From: CAKZML01 sp963823435
GTDB lineage: Bacteria > Pseudomonadota > Gammaproteobacteria > Steroidobacterales > BM003
Length of the DNA: 64,000 nucleotides
Assembly (NCBI GenBank): GCA_963823435.1
Contig: CAWGLN010000001.1
Span: forward strand, 1,612,001 to 1,676,000
Direction of reading: 5' to 3'
Positions 1 through 10,762 of the stretch are shown here, in pieces. The translations under genes were made by a program, and so were the position numbers. Within the stretch, counting starts at the first letter, position 1; each line of letters starts with the position of its first letter. Under the pieces are notes generated by a model. That model ran no database searches. It was not told the origin of the DNA and saw nothing but the letters and a program-made list of their open reading frames with translations.

Positions 1-1796
1 GCCATCGACGCCGCATTGGCTTTCGGTGAGGCAAGAGATTCCCCTGCGCGTTACCAGCAGGGCCTAGGCCAGCTGCGGCGGGTTCCGGCCTGGGCGGCGG
101 GCAATGTGCGCATACGCTTTCGCCGAACCGCTGGTCAGGTACTAGCCGCTCTGGATCCAAGGGCCGCACGCTTCACCGACGATATGTTGCGTGGTTCGCC
201 GGTGTGGATGCTGGGCGACACCTTGCGATTGCTCAGTCGAGGACCTGGGTGAGCTGACTGGAAGCGTGGTTGAAATTAGCGGCCAGACCATCAGCACCGC
301 GATTGCTCTTGAACCAGGGTATGGCCCGGGGACGGCTGAGAGTTTTCGAAACCCTGGAGGCTGGCAGATGCGGGCTCACCCCCTCCCCACGGATATCGTG
401 GTCTTGCCGGAAACCATAGCCGAGCTCGAGCCGGTCGCAGGCATCCTGACCCTGGGCGAGGGCAACGCGCTGTCTCATGTGCAATTGCTGGCGCGCAATT
501 TCGGTATCCCGAATGTGGCGATCGACCAGGAAACCGTTGACCTGATCCGGCCGCTGGAGGGTCGTGAAGTGGTGCTGGTTGTGGGTCCCAACGGCAATGT
601 GGTTTTCCGTGCTGAGTGATGATGCGACGGCGATTTCAGACCTGTTCGAAACCGTGGGACAGGAGCCGTCGGCCGGTCATCTCACGGTGCCGGCGCCGAA
701 TCTGGAGCTGACCGACATCCTGCACCTGAAGGACATCGGGCGGGAACTGTCGGGCAAGGTTGTCGGGCCAAAGGCCGCCAACCTGGGCCAGCTCAACCGA
801 ATGTTCCCGGGAAGGGTGGCACCGGCCATTGCGATACCTTTTGGGGTCTACGCGCAGCAGCTTGAAGCCAGGCGGGGTCTAATGCCCCGCATTCGGGCGG
901 CTTATGCCGACGCTGGGCCAGCGGCGGGGTCAACAATGAAGAACTCGAGTGCCTGGCTCGCCCAGGTGCGCACCGACATTGCCGCCCTGACGCTTGGGCG
1001 AGTCAGCTTCGCGACTCGCCTGATTGCAGGCCATGGCCGAGGAGTTCGGCGAGCGCGGAAGGTTACGGCGTGTTCGTGCGTTCGGATACCAATGTCGAAG
1101 ACCTGCCGGAATTCACCGGTGCAGGTCTGTCGGAAACCGTCCCCAACGTGGTGGGTCTGGAGGCCCAGCTTGGCACGGTGCCCACGGGTCTGGTCCTCGG
1201 TACTGAGTCCCCGGGCACTGGCCTGGCGCTCCAGTTTGCTGAGCAATCCGGACCAGGTTTTCGCCTCGGTGCTGTTGATGAAAAGCGTGCCGTCGGACAA
1301 GTCCGGTGTGCTGGTTATCGGTAACCTGATTGATCCGCTGGAGTCCGGCTTGACTGCGTCGACGGCCTGGGGAGTCGGTGGCGCCGTGGCCGGAGAGGCG
1401 GCCGAGAGCCATCGTCATTCTACCCGAGTCAGTCCGGCTGGTCTCAGAAGCCAAGGCGCCGTACAGACGGCAACTGTCCCGACCGGCGGCGTCGACTGGC
1501 TACCGGCGCCGGCCGGGCGGGTACTGGAGGCTGGCTGAAATTGATCAGCTGCGCAGTCTCGCGGTCGGAGGTGGTGGAGAAATATGTGCCGGTGCTGGAT
1601 GATGCGGGCAAGCCACGGCCATGGGATATTGAGTTCGGGTTTGTTGGCGGTGAATTGACGCTTGTTCCAGATACGTCCCCTGGTTGAGAAAAACGCGCAA
1701 CGTGCCGGGATACGCGATGCGCAAATTTCGACCGGCTCTGTGGCCGATGCGGTTGATGCCCCGACACTGGTTGTGGATCTGGCGGCGCTCGATTAG
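1..1796 (+). pseudogene. PEP/pyruvate-binding domain protein, 5'-partial and multiply frameshifted
   Basis: The reading frame is open from base 1, so the start lies upstream. The pieces give, in order, a segment resembling the N-terminal part of PEP-synthase-like proteins (about 1-240), a swivelling phosphohistidine domain with GNALSHVQLLARNFGIPNV (about 400-610), and a pyruvate-phosphate-dikinase ATP-binding domain starting at VGPKAANLGQL (about 765) with RSDTNVEDLPEFTGAG (about 1080). It ends with a fragment reading PWDIEFGFVGGELTL and IRPLVEK, then TAG at 1794-1796. The phosphohistidine domain precedes the ATP-binding domain, opposite to classical PpsA and PPDK, and no PEP-binding barrel follows. 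The frame changes many times (near 117, 150, 235, 320, 380 and 610, then repeatedly to 1680). The downstream serine hydrolase starts 13 bases later, so the two probably form an operon. The exact substrate is unknown. Confidence 0.75.
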
Positions 1797-1809
1797 CGGA
1801 GCAGACACA

Positions 1810-3138
1810 ATGAAAGCGACTTACGTGGATTACAATTACCCTGTTGCCACTGACACTGGCTGGCCGAGCGACCTGGCGCTGGCGGTATCCGCTGGATGGT
1901 GAATCGGAGTCTGGCATACGACGGCTGGAAGGCTATCAACTGCTTCAGCAACAGCCTTCGGGCCCCAAGCTTTCACCCGGGGGCACTGTGGGGTGTGAAG
2001 CAGATTCAGCTGCACCTGCTTGGCTACGACCGGCCCGGATTTCGATGCGCCGGGAGCAGGATGAGGAGTTGGCGCACCGCGCTGACCGGCATGCTCAAGC
2101 AACGCGATCCCAGCTACGCGTATGGTGCTGGTGGATTACACCGATCCAGAAGATGTTCGTTGGGCTGGTTTGCGGCCGGATGTAAAGCAAAACGCGGGCA
2201 GCGTAGGCAAGCTGTTATGCATGGCTGGCTTGTTCAACGCGCTGGCGGAGGCTTTCCCGGACCCGGAGGACAGGCAGCGTGTGTTGATGACGGCGGTGTC
2301 CCGGGCCGGCAGTTGGGTGAATGACGAAATTCATGTTGTTCCCAAGTGGGATCCGATTGCACGAATCAATCGTTTTTCGGTAATTAATCCAGACGATGAA
2401 TTTCGTCTGAGCGAATGGCTGGATCACGCGATTTCCGCTTCGGCCAATGGCGCTGGCGCCATCATCTGGCGCGAGGCCATGCTGATCAAGCATTTTGGCA
2501 GGACTATCCCCAGGGCTTCGAGGCCAGTGAGCGTTTTTTTAGCGAGACCCGCAAGATCCGAGCTTGGCGCTCTTGCCAAGGCAGTCCTTGCCGAGCCGCT
2601 GGTGGCGGCGGGCATCGATATCACCAATCTCCAGCAAGGCTCGATGTTTACCGGTAACGCCAAGCACAAGGTGCCGGGTACCATTTCATTTGCGACGCCG
2701 CGTGAACTTGCACGCTTGCTGTTCCGGATTGAGCAGGGCAAGTTGGTGGATGAATGGTCCAGCCTGCAGATGAAGAAATACATGTACATGACCAAGCGCC
2801 GTTATCGCTATGCCTATGCGCCTGAGCTTTCCCGTTCGGCAGTGTTTTTCAAGAGCGGCTCGCTGTATTCCTGTCGCGCGGAGGAAGGATTTCGTTGCGG
2901 CAAATATATGGGTAACAAGCAAAATCTGATGAACTCGGTCGCGATTGTTGAAGGTCTTGAGGCGACCGATCCGCGCTACATCGCTACGCTCATGTCTGAC
3001 GTGAAAAAGGTGAACTCGGCCTGGGATCATTCGCGCATTGCAGCGGCCACGGACGAAATGGTGCGTACCCGCCAGCCCCAGCAGCTTCAGGAAGAGGCCA
3101 GCGACAAGGAAAAGAACGAAGCAGGCAAGAGCGAGTAG
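1810..3138 (+). pseudogene. Serine hydrolase of beta-lactamase/transpeptidase fold, frameshifted
   Basis: ATG at 1810 opens a reading that soon shifts. The hydrophobic pieces LPLTLAG and LALAVSAGW suggest an N-terminal signal or anchor. From 2122 the main frame carries SVGK (an SxxK nucleophile motif, about 2203) and KSGS (a KTG-type motif, about 2850), the two signatures of penicillin-recognising serine hydrolases. The C-terminal tail is charged, rich in Q, E and K, and ends at 3138. Indels are visible near 1850-1900 and 2060-2120. A compensating pair lies near 2503 and 2558, between which the other frame reads QDYPQGFEASERFFSETRK. It follows the PEP/pyruvate-binding gene by 13 bases. Periplasmic location is likely. 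The substrate cannot be told, and nothing shows it to be an antibiotic-resistance enzyme. Confidence 0.7.
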
Positions 3139-3222
3139 GAGCTTGCAGATAATATTAATTCTCGTTCAAATTTTGGTAAGCTCACGGCAGCCGTCTCCGT
3201 GCAATTACGGGTTACAACAAGA

Positions 3223-5545
3223 ATGAAGGGATTCTTCCGAGAACTGGGACGACGTAATGTAGTGCGCGTAGGCGCGCTCTACGCCGTGGGCGGCTGGCTC
3301 ATGCTGCAAGTTGCGGACGTGCTGTTTGGCGTTCTGGAGTTGCCCGAATGGAGTCTGCGCCTGGTACTGGGAATCCTGATGCTCGGTTTTCCCCTCGTGC
3401 TGGTGTTCGCGTGGGTGTATGAAATGACACCCGAGGGGCTCAAACGTGAGTCCGAGGTGGATCGCTCCCAGTCGGTCACCCCTTATACCGGGAAGAAGCT
3501 CAATGGTGCCGTCATTGCCTTGCTGGCCGTGGCCCTGGTCTTTTCAGTAGGTCAGAGGTACTGGATAAGGTGAGCGGCCTGCTGACTCCATGTTGCAAGC
3601 TGAAAGTGCCAGCGTGAATGACACGACACTCCAGGGCGGCCAGGTGCCATCCGTAGCCTCTATTGCCGACCAGGAAACTCCGTCCATAGCGGTACTGCCT
3701 TTCGTCAACATGAGCGGGGACGCTGACAACGAGTATTTCTCCGACGGTCTTTCAGAGGAATTGTTGAACGTGCTTGCGCAAGTGCCGGGTCTTCGAGTGG
3801 CAGCCCGCACCTCCTCATTCCAGTTCAAGGGCAAGACCGGGGATGTGGCGGAAATCGCAAAACAACTGCGGGTGGGTACGGTGCTGGAAGGCAGCGTGCG
3901 TCGCTCCGGTGACCGGGTGCGTATCACCGCCCAGCTGATCAAGGCCTCGGATGGCTACCACCTGTGGTCCAGTACCTTTGATCGGCAGTTGCTGGATATT
4001 TTTGCTATCCAGGACGAGATCGCCAACAAGGTGGTTGAAGCCCTGCGTATCACATTGCTGGGAGATCAGCAGCAGGAACTCACTGCCGGGCGCACCCAGG
4101 ATTTCGAGGCCTATAACCAATATTTGATGGCCCGGCAGTTGCAGGCCCAGGGAAGCTATGGCTCCCTGGCTCGGGCGGTGGAGCTGTACCAGCAGGTGCT
4201 GGCCCGGGATCCGGATTATCGTGATGCCCAGGCGGCCCTTGTGGAGACCTACCTGTACCAGGCCGGGACCGGTCAGATCAGCAATGCCGAGTTGCAGTCC
4301 AAGGCCGTTCCCGTGCTGGAGCAGGTGCTGCGGCTGGACAGCGAGCGGGGCATCCGGCGCGGCGACGTGCTGGATTACCGGGTCGAGCTGGCAATGAACC
4401 AGGCCTTCAGTAATGCGGATTTCCGGCGCGATCGCGATGAGCGCGTGCTCCGACTGGTATCCGAACTGGAGCAGGCCATAGTATTGAGTCCCAACAACGT
4501 GCGGGCGCTCATGCGCCTGAGCGGCTTCAGGCGATTTGCTGGTGATATGCAAGGTGCGACAAAGTTGCTGGAGCGGGCCAGGCAACTGGATCCGCTGGCG
4601 CTGGATGTCAGCCGGGCTTTCGTGAATCTGTATATGGAATCGCGTGAGTACGACAAAGCCCTGGCCGAGGCCCGGCGCATGCAAGAGCTGAGCCCGGGGG
4701 CCCCCACCGGTTACTGGTCGGAGGCGCGTATTGAGCAGGACCGGGGTGATTTTTACCGGGCCATGCGGGCAACGGAGAAGGCCCGGCAAATCGACCCCGA
4801 CGATCATGAAATGCCCTCCGCACTGGCGTGGATATACCTGGCCATGGGTGATACCGAACGCGCCGCTCCCCTGGTGGAGCAGGCGATCGCCATGGCGCCG
4901 CAGGCGCCGAGCACCTACGTATCACGCATGCGCTTGGCCATGGCCCGGGAGCAGGAGGCCGAGGCCCTGGCTTTCGCCCGGGAGGTGCTGGACAAGGGCA
5001 TCGAAAATCGCAGCGGCGCCCAGTTCTGGGCCGGCTACCTGGTGGCCGCCGACGCCTGGCGGCGCAAGGACTACCCGGTCCTGCTGGACTGGTTCAGAAC
5101 CGTGAACCCCACCAGTTTCCGGGAAACGATCACCTACGAACGGATGGGGGATGTGTATATTGCGTTGCACTGGACCCTGCCGGCGTTGCAGCGTGCCGGG
5201 GAGAACCTCCGGGCCACGGCGGTGCTCGAAGCGGCCCGCCAGTTCGTTGCCGGCTACAAGTTTCAGCCCTACCAGCACTGGGACAAGGTGAGGCTGGAGA
5301 GCCTGCTGCGCTGGCTGGACGGCGGCGGGGACGCCGCCCTGGCAGGCTACGCTCAGGCCATGCAGGCCGAACCCCTGGATGAGGGCTGGTGGCAGGTCCT
5401 GCAAAATCCCTTCATGCATGAATTTGTTGTCGCCGCTCCCATCGCCGCCGAGCTGCAACGTGTCGGCGAACGCACCCGGGCCATGGGTGAGCGACTGCGT
5501 GAGGAAGATGGCTACGTGAGCGCTGCGGCACAGGCCCGGCGTTGA
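3223..5545 (+). CDS. TPR protein with N-terminal membrane segment and FlgO/TolB-like domain (one frameshift)
   Basis: The start is the ATG at 3223 (MKGFFRELGRRNVVR). An N-terminal helix pair with GALYAVGGWLMLQVADVLF and FAWVYEMTPEGLKRE is shared with the genes at 7307 and 17227. The frame shifts near 3569-3573, then continues from about 3572 in a new frame to TGA at 5545, for roughly 770 residues. After the shift, PSIAVLPFVNMSGDADNEY, FSDGLSEELLNVLAQVPGL and GTVLEGSVRRSGDRVRITAQL mark the FlgO/TolB-like domain, followed by TPR-type helical repeats to the end. Related proteins are annotated as TPR or adenylate-cyclase-like proteins, but no cyclase domain is present here. Probably anchored in the inner membrane with a protein-interaction role. 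A 51-base hairpin repeat follows. Confidence 0.85.
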
Positions 5546-5566
5546 TCCGGCGCCTGTAACCGACCA

Positions 5567-5617
5567 GTAGGGTGCACTCCGTGCACCGGCCGGAACGGTG
5601 CGTGAAACGCACCCTAC
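5567..5617. repeat. REP-like palindromic element
   Basis: Outer arms GTAGGGTGC (5567-5575) and GCACCCTAC (5609-5617) are perfect inverted repeats, and the inner part also holds GTGCACC and GGTGCGTG pairs around GGCCGG. It sits 21 bases after the TPR gene stop. There is no T-run, so it resembles a REP-type repeat more than a simple terminator, although it could protect the mRNA 3' end. No second copy was seen in the window. Confidence 0.6.
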
Positions 5618-5734
5618 CCAACTACCGGTATATTCCCGCGACTATTGCTCGTCTTGAGTCCGTCGCGTCGCCGGTGCATAGTCAGTACCCGATTTCCTGC
5701 TCTGACATCATTACTTGAACCCCGGGGTCGTTAG

Positions 5735-7236
5735 TTGCATCAGCTCATCACTTTTCTTCGTTTGCTTGCCAGCGCCTTGAGCCTGGCTCTGTGCCTGGTC
5801 AGTGGCACGAGTGCCGCTGATATCGCCGAGAGCCCCCAGTTCTTGCATGCACAGCGCTCCGCACTCCCCGACCCTGTCAATCGTGTAGTGCAGCGTTACA
5901 AGCTTGATCCCTCCAGCGTCAGTTTGGTGGTCCAGGCGCTGGATGCATCCGAGCCCGTTCTGTCATGGAACGCTGATACGCCGCAAAATCCGGCCTCCAC
6001 CATCAAGACGCTGACGACCCTGGTGGCACTGGATGTGCTGACGCCGGGCTATTACTGGAAGACCTACGTTTACCTGGACGGCGACCCTGAGTGATGGGCG
6101 GCTGGATGGCAATCTCATATTGAAAGGCACGGGTGATCCCTACCTGACCACCGAGAATTTCTGGAAGTTGCTGAGAGAACTTCGTGCCCGTGGTTTGCAG
6201 CACATCAGCGGTGACCTGGTGGTGGATAACAGTTACTTCCAGGTGGCCGCGGAAGACCCGGGCGCCTTCGACGGCGAGCCCTTCAGAAGTTACAACGTGG
6301 CGCCGGATGCCTTGCTGGTGAATTTCAAATCGGTGCGTTTCGGTTTTTACCCGGAGCCGACCGGCAAGGGTGTGCGCGTGGTGCAGGATCCGCTGCTGGC
6401 CAACCTGCGTATCGATAACCGCCTTGCTATCAGACCTGGCAGTTGCACGGGCTTTCAGCGCGGCATCGCGTTTAATGTCCCGGTCGCGCCCGCGCAGGAC
6501 ACTGTGTGTGTTCGATGGCAAGTTTCCGTCGGGATGCGAGGAGTATTCCTTCAGTCGCACGGTGCTGACGCCGGCACAGTTTGCCTTTGGCGTGTTCAAG
6601 GGCTTGTGGGAAGAATTGGGTGGCACGATCGAAGGTGGCGTGCGCGTGGGTCTTGCGCCCCAGGCAGATGCGTCAGGTGTGGAGCCTCAACCCTTCCACG
6701 TGCACTGGTCACCGACCCTGGCCGAAGTCGTGCGCAGCATCAACAAGTACAGCAACAATGTCATGACCAGGCACTTGTTGTTGACCATGGGTGCGAAAGT
6801 CTACGGTGCACCTGGCACAGAGGAAAAGGGCCGGGCGGTGATTGCGGACTGGCTTAAGACCAATCACCTGGAAATGCCGGAGTTGATCCTGGTGAACGGT
6901 GCCGGTCTGTCCCGCGATACCCGTATTTCTGCCGCCAGCATGGCTGCCCTGCTACGTCACGCATGGAGCAGTCCCTACATGCCCGAATTTATTTCCTCCC
7001 TGCCCTTGTCCGGCATGGACGGCACCCTGCGCCGCCGCTTTGACGATGAACCCCTGGCCGGCCAGTTGCACCTGAAGACCGGCAGCATGGATGACGTGGC
7101 GGCCATCGCCGGTTACGCGATGTCCCGCAGCGGCCGCCGCTACGTGGTAGTGGACCTGCACAACGAGAAAGATATCCATCGCGGCTACGGTGAGAACGTG
7201 CAAGACGCCCTGCTGCATTGGGTGATTTCGAAATAG
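5735..7236 (+). pseudogene. dacB: D-alanyl-D-alanine carboxypeptidase/endopeptidase, PBP4 family (S13), frameshifted
   Basis: TTG at 5735 begins a peptide with a Sec signal (hydrophobic stretch ending GTSAAD). Three pieces in successive frames rebuild a PBP4-type enzyme of about 500 residues. The first carries the nucleophile motif ASTIKTL (SxxK, about 5995). The second, from about 6090, has ILKGTGDPYLT and the S13 insert domain. The third, from about 6505, has SINKYSNN (SxN type, about 6740) and LKTGSMDDVAAIAGY (KTG, about 7075). Frame changes lie near 6085 and 6505. The family trims or cross-cleaves peptidoglycan stem peptides in the periplasm. All three active-site motifs are intact, so the gene is more likely interrupted by consensus errors than dead. 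It lies between two FlgO-TPR paralogues. Confidence 0.8.
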
Positions 7237-7306
7237 CGGCGCGATAAACAAGGATGCGGCCGCCGGTGCTGTTATGCTGCCCGAAAATGGATAACGCGAA
7301 ACCCCT

Positions 7307-9171
7307 ATGCCAAAGCTGATGGACGAATTACGTCGCCGCCATGTGGTCAAGGCGGCGATTGCCTACCTGGTGGCCGGCTGGTTGATCCTGCAGGTAACCG
7401 ACGTGGTGTCAGGCGTGATCGGTCTGCCTGAGTGGACCATGAAACTGGTGGGTTTTCTGTTTGCTCTCGGTCTGCCCGATAGTGCTGCTGTTTTCCTGGA
7501 TTTTCGAGATTACCCCCGAAGGTCTCAAGCGCGAGAAGGACATCGCGGTGGATGACTCCACCCGGCAGTACGCCGGGCGTCGGCTCAACCTGGCCATTGC
7601 CCTGTTGATGGTGATCGCGGTTCCTCTGGTGACCGTGCAACTCATCGCCCGTGGTGGCATAGGCGCGCTTGATTCTTCCGGACTCGGCGCCGGCAAATTC
7701 AATCCAGGGTGGATGCCTCGGGTCTGGCCCTGCCCGAGTACGACTCGGTGGCGGTGTTGCCCTTTGTGAACATGAGTGACGATCCGGAGCAACGAATATT
7801 TCTCGGATGGCCTGACCGAGGAGTTGCTGAACCTGCTGGTCGAGGTGCGTGGCTTGCGGGTCCCGTCACGCACCTCCAGTTTCGCCTTCAAGGGTCAGAA
7901 TGTTGAGCTGGGAGTGATCGGCAAGGCGCTGGGCGTTAACCACGTGCTGGAAGGAAGTGTTCGCAAATCCGGCGACCGCATCCGGGTGACCGCCCAGTTG
8001 ATCGACGTGAAGACCGATGCCCACATCTGGTCGGAAACCTATGACCGGCAATTGGTGGATATTTTCGACATCCAGGATGACATCGCCGGGCGTATCGTGG
8101 CCGCCTTGCGGAAATCCCTGGGGGGCCAGGGAGTGTTGCCGGAACGGCAGCGTCCCACGGAGAACATGCAGGCCTATGACCTTTACCTGCAAGGCCTGGA
8201 ACTTTTTGGCCAGCGGGGCGACGGCCTGCGCGCGGCAGTCGGGTTGCTGGAACAGGCGGTGGCCCTGGATCCGGATTTCGCGGCGGCATGGGCGACCCTG
8301 GCGGCAGTACATTCCGTGATCTGGGACTACATTCCCGAAGCTGACAAGGGTGAGGAACTGGAGGCCGCGCAGGGTGGCCGCAGAGAGGGCATTAGACCTG
8401 GACCCGGAATCGTCCCTGGCAACTGCGGTGCTGGCCGCGAATTGTTGACCTCCAGCAGCTTCCACTTCCGATGGGATAGGGGATTGAAACGGTTTGAAGA
8501 GGGTATCACCGGCATCCCCGGGATGCGAGCCTGCGTTTGTGGTACGGGTTGTCCCTGATGGGTGCCGGGCTACCTGGAAGAGGCCAAGATGCAGCTGCTT
8601 GCCGCCTATCGGCAGGACCCGGCTTCCGGTATCAACAATACGGCGCTGGGCAAGGCGTATATGTTGACCGGCGAGCTGGACAAGGCGGTTACCCACTTTA
8701 ATCGCGGTATCGCCCTGGGGCATTACGAAGTCCCTCAATGTATTGCGCATGCTGTATTTCCACATGGGCCTGGACGACAGGGTGCTGGAGACGTACCCCG
8801 AGATTGCGGCGCCCTGCCGCGACAATGGTGGGTGGCGCTGGTGGAGGCCAGGGCAGACCCGGGCAAGTGTCCACCCTGAAGCGTATTACTGAGATACAGA
8901 GAGACCTGGGCGGATCATCCTACCCTGTGACGGTACATTCCTGCCTGGCGGAACTCGGGCTGTTGGAGTCATACGTGGATGTAATCCGGCAAAATTAACG
9001 CGTCCACTCCAGATGAATTCCAGGGCATGTGGTACCCGTGGAATACGCCGCTTGCGCCAATCACCCCAGTTCCAGTCGCTGGTGGACGAACTGGGCTTGC
9101 TGGATCTATGGCGGTCCCGGGGATTTCCCGATTTGTGTAACGAGGAAGCGGGGCAGCTGGTCTGCCAGTAA
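7307..9171 (+). pseudogene. Second FlgO-domain TPR protein, many frameshifts
   Basis: ATG at 7307 gives MPKLMDELRRRHVVKAAIAY and GWLILQVTDVVSG, matching the N-termini of the 3223 and 17227 genes. Pieces follow in changing frames: IFEITPEGLKREKD (about 7500), DSVAVLPFVNMSDD (about 7745), NEYFSDGLTEELLNLL (about 7790), the FlgO/TolB-like domain and TPR repeats to about 8370, then shorter broken pieces. A final piece, RQSPQFQSLVDELGLLDLW followed by RSRGFPDLC, ends at TAA 9169-9171 and looks like the true C-terminus of this family. At least six frame changes are needed. No long single frame is left in the last 800 bases, so either consensus quality is very poor here or the gene is decaying. Confidence 0.7.
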
Positions 9172-9179
9172 TGGCCTGA

Positions 9180-9560
9180 CTAGAGCCGCTTTTCGATAAT
9201 CAGTATTTCGTAACGCCCGTTGGCGCCTATATACCAGGACGCCAGGGTGCTGGTAATGCTCACGATGATGGAGCCGAAAAGCGCGGACCAGAAGCCGGCC
9301 ACGCCAAAACCATCCAGGAAGCGCGCAACCAGCCCGAACATACCGGCATTGATCACCAGCAAAAACAGCCCCATTGTCAGTAAGGTGAGCGGCAGGGTAA
9401 AAATGACCGCAAGGGGCCGGATCACGGCATTCACAAGCCCCAGCAGTAGCGCCGCGAGTATGAACGTTCCCGCGCCTGATATAGTTACACCTGACAAGAC
9501 TGTATCGGCCAGCCAAAGGCCGATGATGGTGATGAACAATCGGAGTAAAAATCCTTGCAT
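9180..9560 (-). CDS. Phage holin family membrane protein (four-helix type)
   Basis: An intact 126-residue protein starting MQGFLLRLFITIIGLWLADT. It has about four hydrophobic segments, including FILAALLLGLVNAVIRPLAV and FTLPLTLLTMGLFLLVINAG, the usual signature of the phage-holin-4 superfamily (YvlD-like). Despite the family name these are ordinary inner-membrane proteins of unknown role, and no phage gene is nearby. It converges on the broken TPR gene, whose stop lies 9 bases away. Confidence 0.8.
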   Translation of the reverse strand: MQGFLLRLFITIIGLWLADTVLSGVTISGAGTFILAALLLGLVNAVIRPLAVIFTLPLTLLTMGLFLLVINAGMFGLVARFLDGFGVAGFWSALFGSIIVSITSTLASWYIGANGRYEILIIEKRL

Positions 9561-9718
9561 GGATGCAGGCTAGGACAACTCATTGGATTTGGCAAGCGCT
9601 TGCAGGGGCCTTCGATGGGGTGTGACAATCGGACTACCTGTGCTTGATAATCAGGCTGTTTACGCGCGGGCCAGGATCGCAATACCCGCGGAACTGCAGA
9701 ACAGTCAGGAGAACTGAA

Positions 9719-10480
9719 ATGACTAAAAAAAGGACGTTTTTTCGTGCAGCCATTTTGCTGACAATCGCGGGATTGGGTGCTGGCTGTTCGAGTGCACCGC
9801 CGGCTATGCAGACCGGCCCGGACGCCGAAACCACTTTTGATGGACTGGTGCGGGTGGATAACACGTCGATGGACAAGGTCTGGGTACGTCCGGATATCGA
9901 CCTGAACAGCTATAGCAAGATTATGCCTGTGATCGCCGACACCCAGTACGCGTCGGCACGTTCGATCAGCAGGGCCATGTGCCATGCGTACCAACCAGGA
10001 GAACTTCGCCTCTGAGCGACGAGGAGAAAGCAACGCTTTGAGTCTGCCGGTCGGGAAGTTTTACTGGCCGAATTTTCCAAGAGCCAGAAATTCCAGGTGG
10101 TACTGATCAACCGGGGGAGGATGTACTCACGGTGCGCCTGGAACTTCTGGATGTGAAATCGAGAGTTCCGCCTGAAGGAATGGGTCCTGGACAGACTTAC
10201 GTTCGCAGCGTCGGCGATGCGGGTTGGTGGTGGAGTTGTATGACTCCCGCAGCAAGCAGATCCTGGCCCGGGCCTCGGACAGGCGTGAATTCAAGCTATC
10301 CGGGTGATCGGATGCAGATGACCATCGCCTGGCATGAACGAATCCCAGGTCAGGCGTGGTCTGGAAACCTGGGCCCGTATGATGGTTGACAGGTCTGGAC
10401 TCCTTGAAGACCAATTAACGGAAAGCGACTGCGCCTCAGGTCTCAGTCCGGGTACGGTCACGGGTGGGTCTGCCGAATGA
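9719..10480 (+). pseudogene. DUF3313-like lipoprotein, frameshifted
   Basis: The start is ATG 9719, preceded by AGGAG. The N-terminus is a lipoprotein signal with lipobox GLGAGCSS, so the mature protein would be lipid-anchored at the cysteine. The first piece has FDGLVRVDNTSMDKVWVRPD and ends near 10015. Further pieces (VLTVRLELLDVKSRVPPEGM near 10125; a patch reading VVELYDSRSKQILARASDRR in two frames, 10226-10290; VRRGLETWARMMVDRSGLL near 10350) match the layout of DUF3313 lipoproteins, which end with a helix like this. At least three frame changes are required, and the end at 10480 is the first stop in the final frame. The family's function is not known. Confidence 0.55.
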
Positions 10481-10483
10481 GTA

Positions 10484-10533
10484 TAACGCATTAGCGTTGC
10501 GTTAGACTTGTAAAACACTGTCAAAGTGCGTTA
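10484..10533. promoter_or_regulatory. Three TGCGTTA half-sites upstream of the ribbon-helix-helix gene
   Basis: TAACGCA (10484-10490) is an inverted copy of TGCGTTA at 10498-10504, and a second direct TGCGTTA lies at 10527-10533, all within 50 bases ending 34 bases before the RHH start. RHH proteins usually bind short repeated half-sites in their own promoter, so this is a candidate autoregulatory operator. Inference from position and repetition. Confidence 0.45.
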
Positions 10534-10567
10534 CATTTGCATCGTTCAATCATTTGGCAAACCGCCC

Positions 10568-10762
10568 ATGGCGCGTATCAAGACAGCAACCCTGAATCTG
10601 CGTGTGGATCCTGCGCTGAAAGAGGCTCTCAGGGACGCTGCGGGCCGCGAACACCGCAGCGTGGCAAACATGATAGAGATGTTGATCCGACAGCATTGCC
10701 AGCGCGAAGGCATACCGATTCCCGAGCAAAACGACCTGTTCCCGGAGAACGCCGGTGAATGA
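10568..10762 (+). CDS. Ribbon-helix-helix DNA-binding protein (CopG/Arc type)
   Basis: A 64-residue protein from ATG 10568 (MARIKTATLNLRVDPALKEA). An in-frame GTG at 10526 would add 14 residues, but the family pattern begins at the ATG. ATLNLRVDP is the beta strand that enters the DNA groove, and ALKEALRDAAGREHRSVANM followed by IEMLIRQHC gives the two helices. The rest is a short acidic tail. It overlaps the next gene by 8 bases, so the two are translationally coupled. This suggests a repressor or partition-type DNA-binding protein with a dedicated partner, possibly autoregulated through the repeats upstream. The target genes are unknown. Confidence 0.8.
   Translation: MARIKTATLNLRVDPALKEALRDAAGREHRSVANMIEMLIRQHCQREGIPIPEQNDLFPENAGE

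Noticed and set aside
1810..3138. Antibiotic-resistance beta-lactamase
   Set aside because: Only SxxK and KTG-type motifs are seen. These are shared by many carboxypeptidases and hydrolases, and nothing points to resistance.
3815..4807. 330-residue minus-strand frame
   Set aside because: Antisense shadow of the FlgO/TPR gene.
9180..9560. Prophage remnant suggested by the holin name
   Set aside because: The family is mostly chromosomal and no other phage gene is present.
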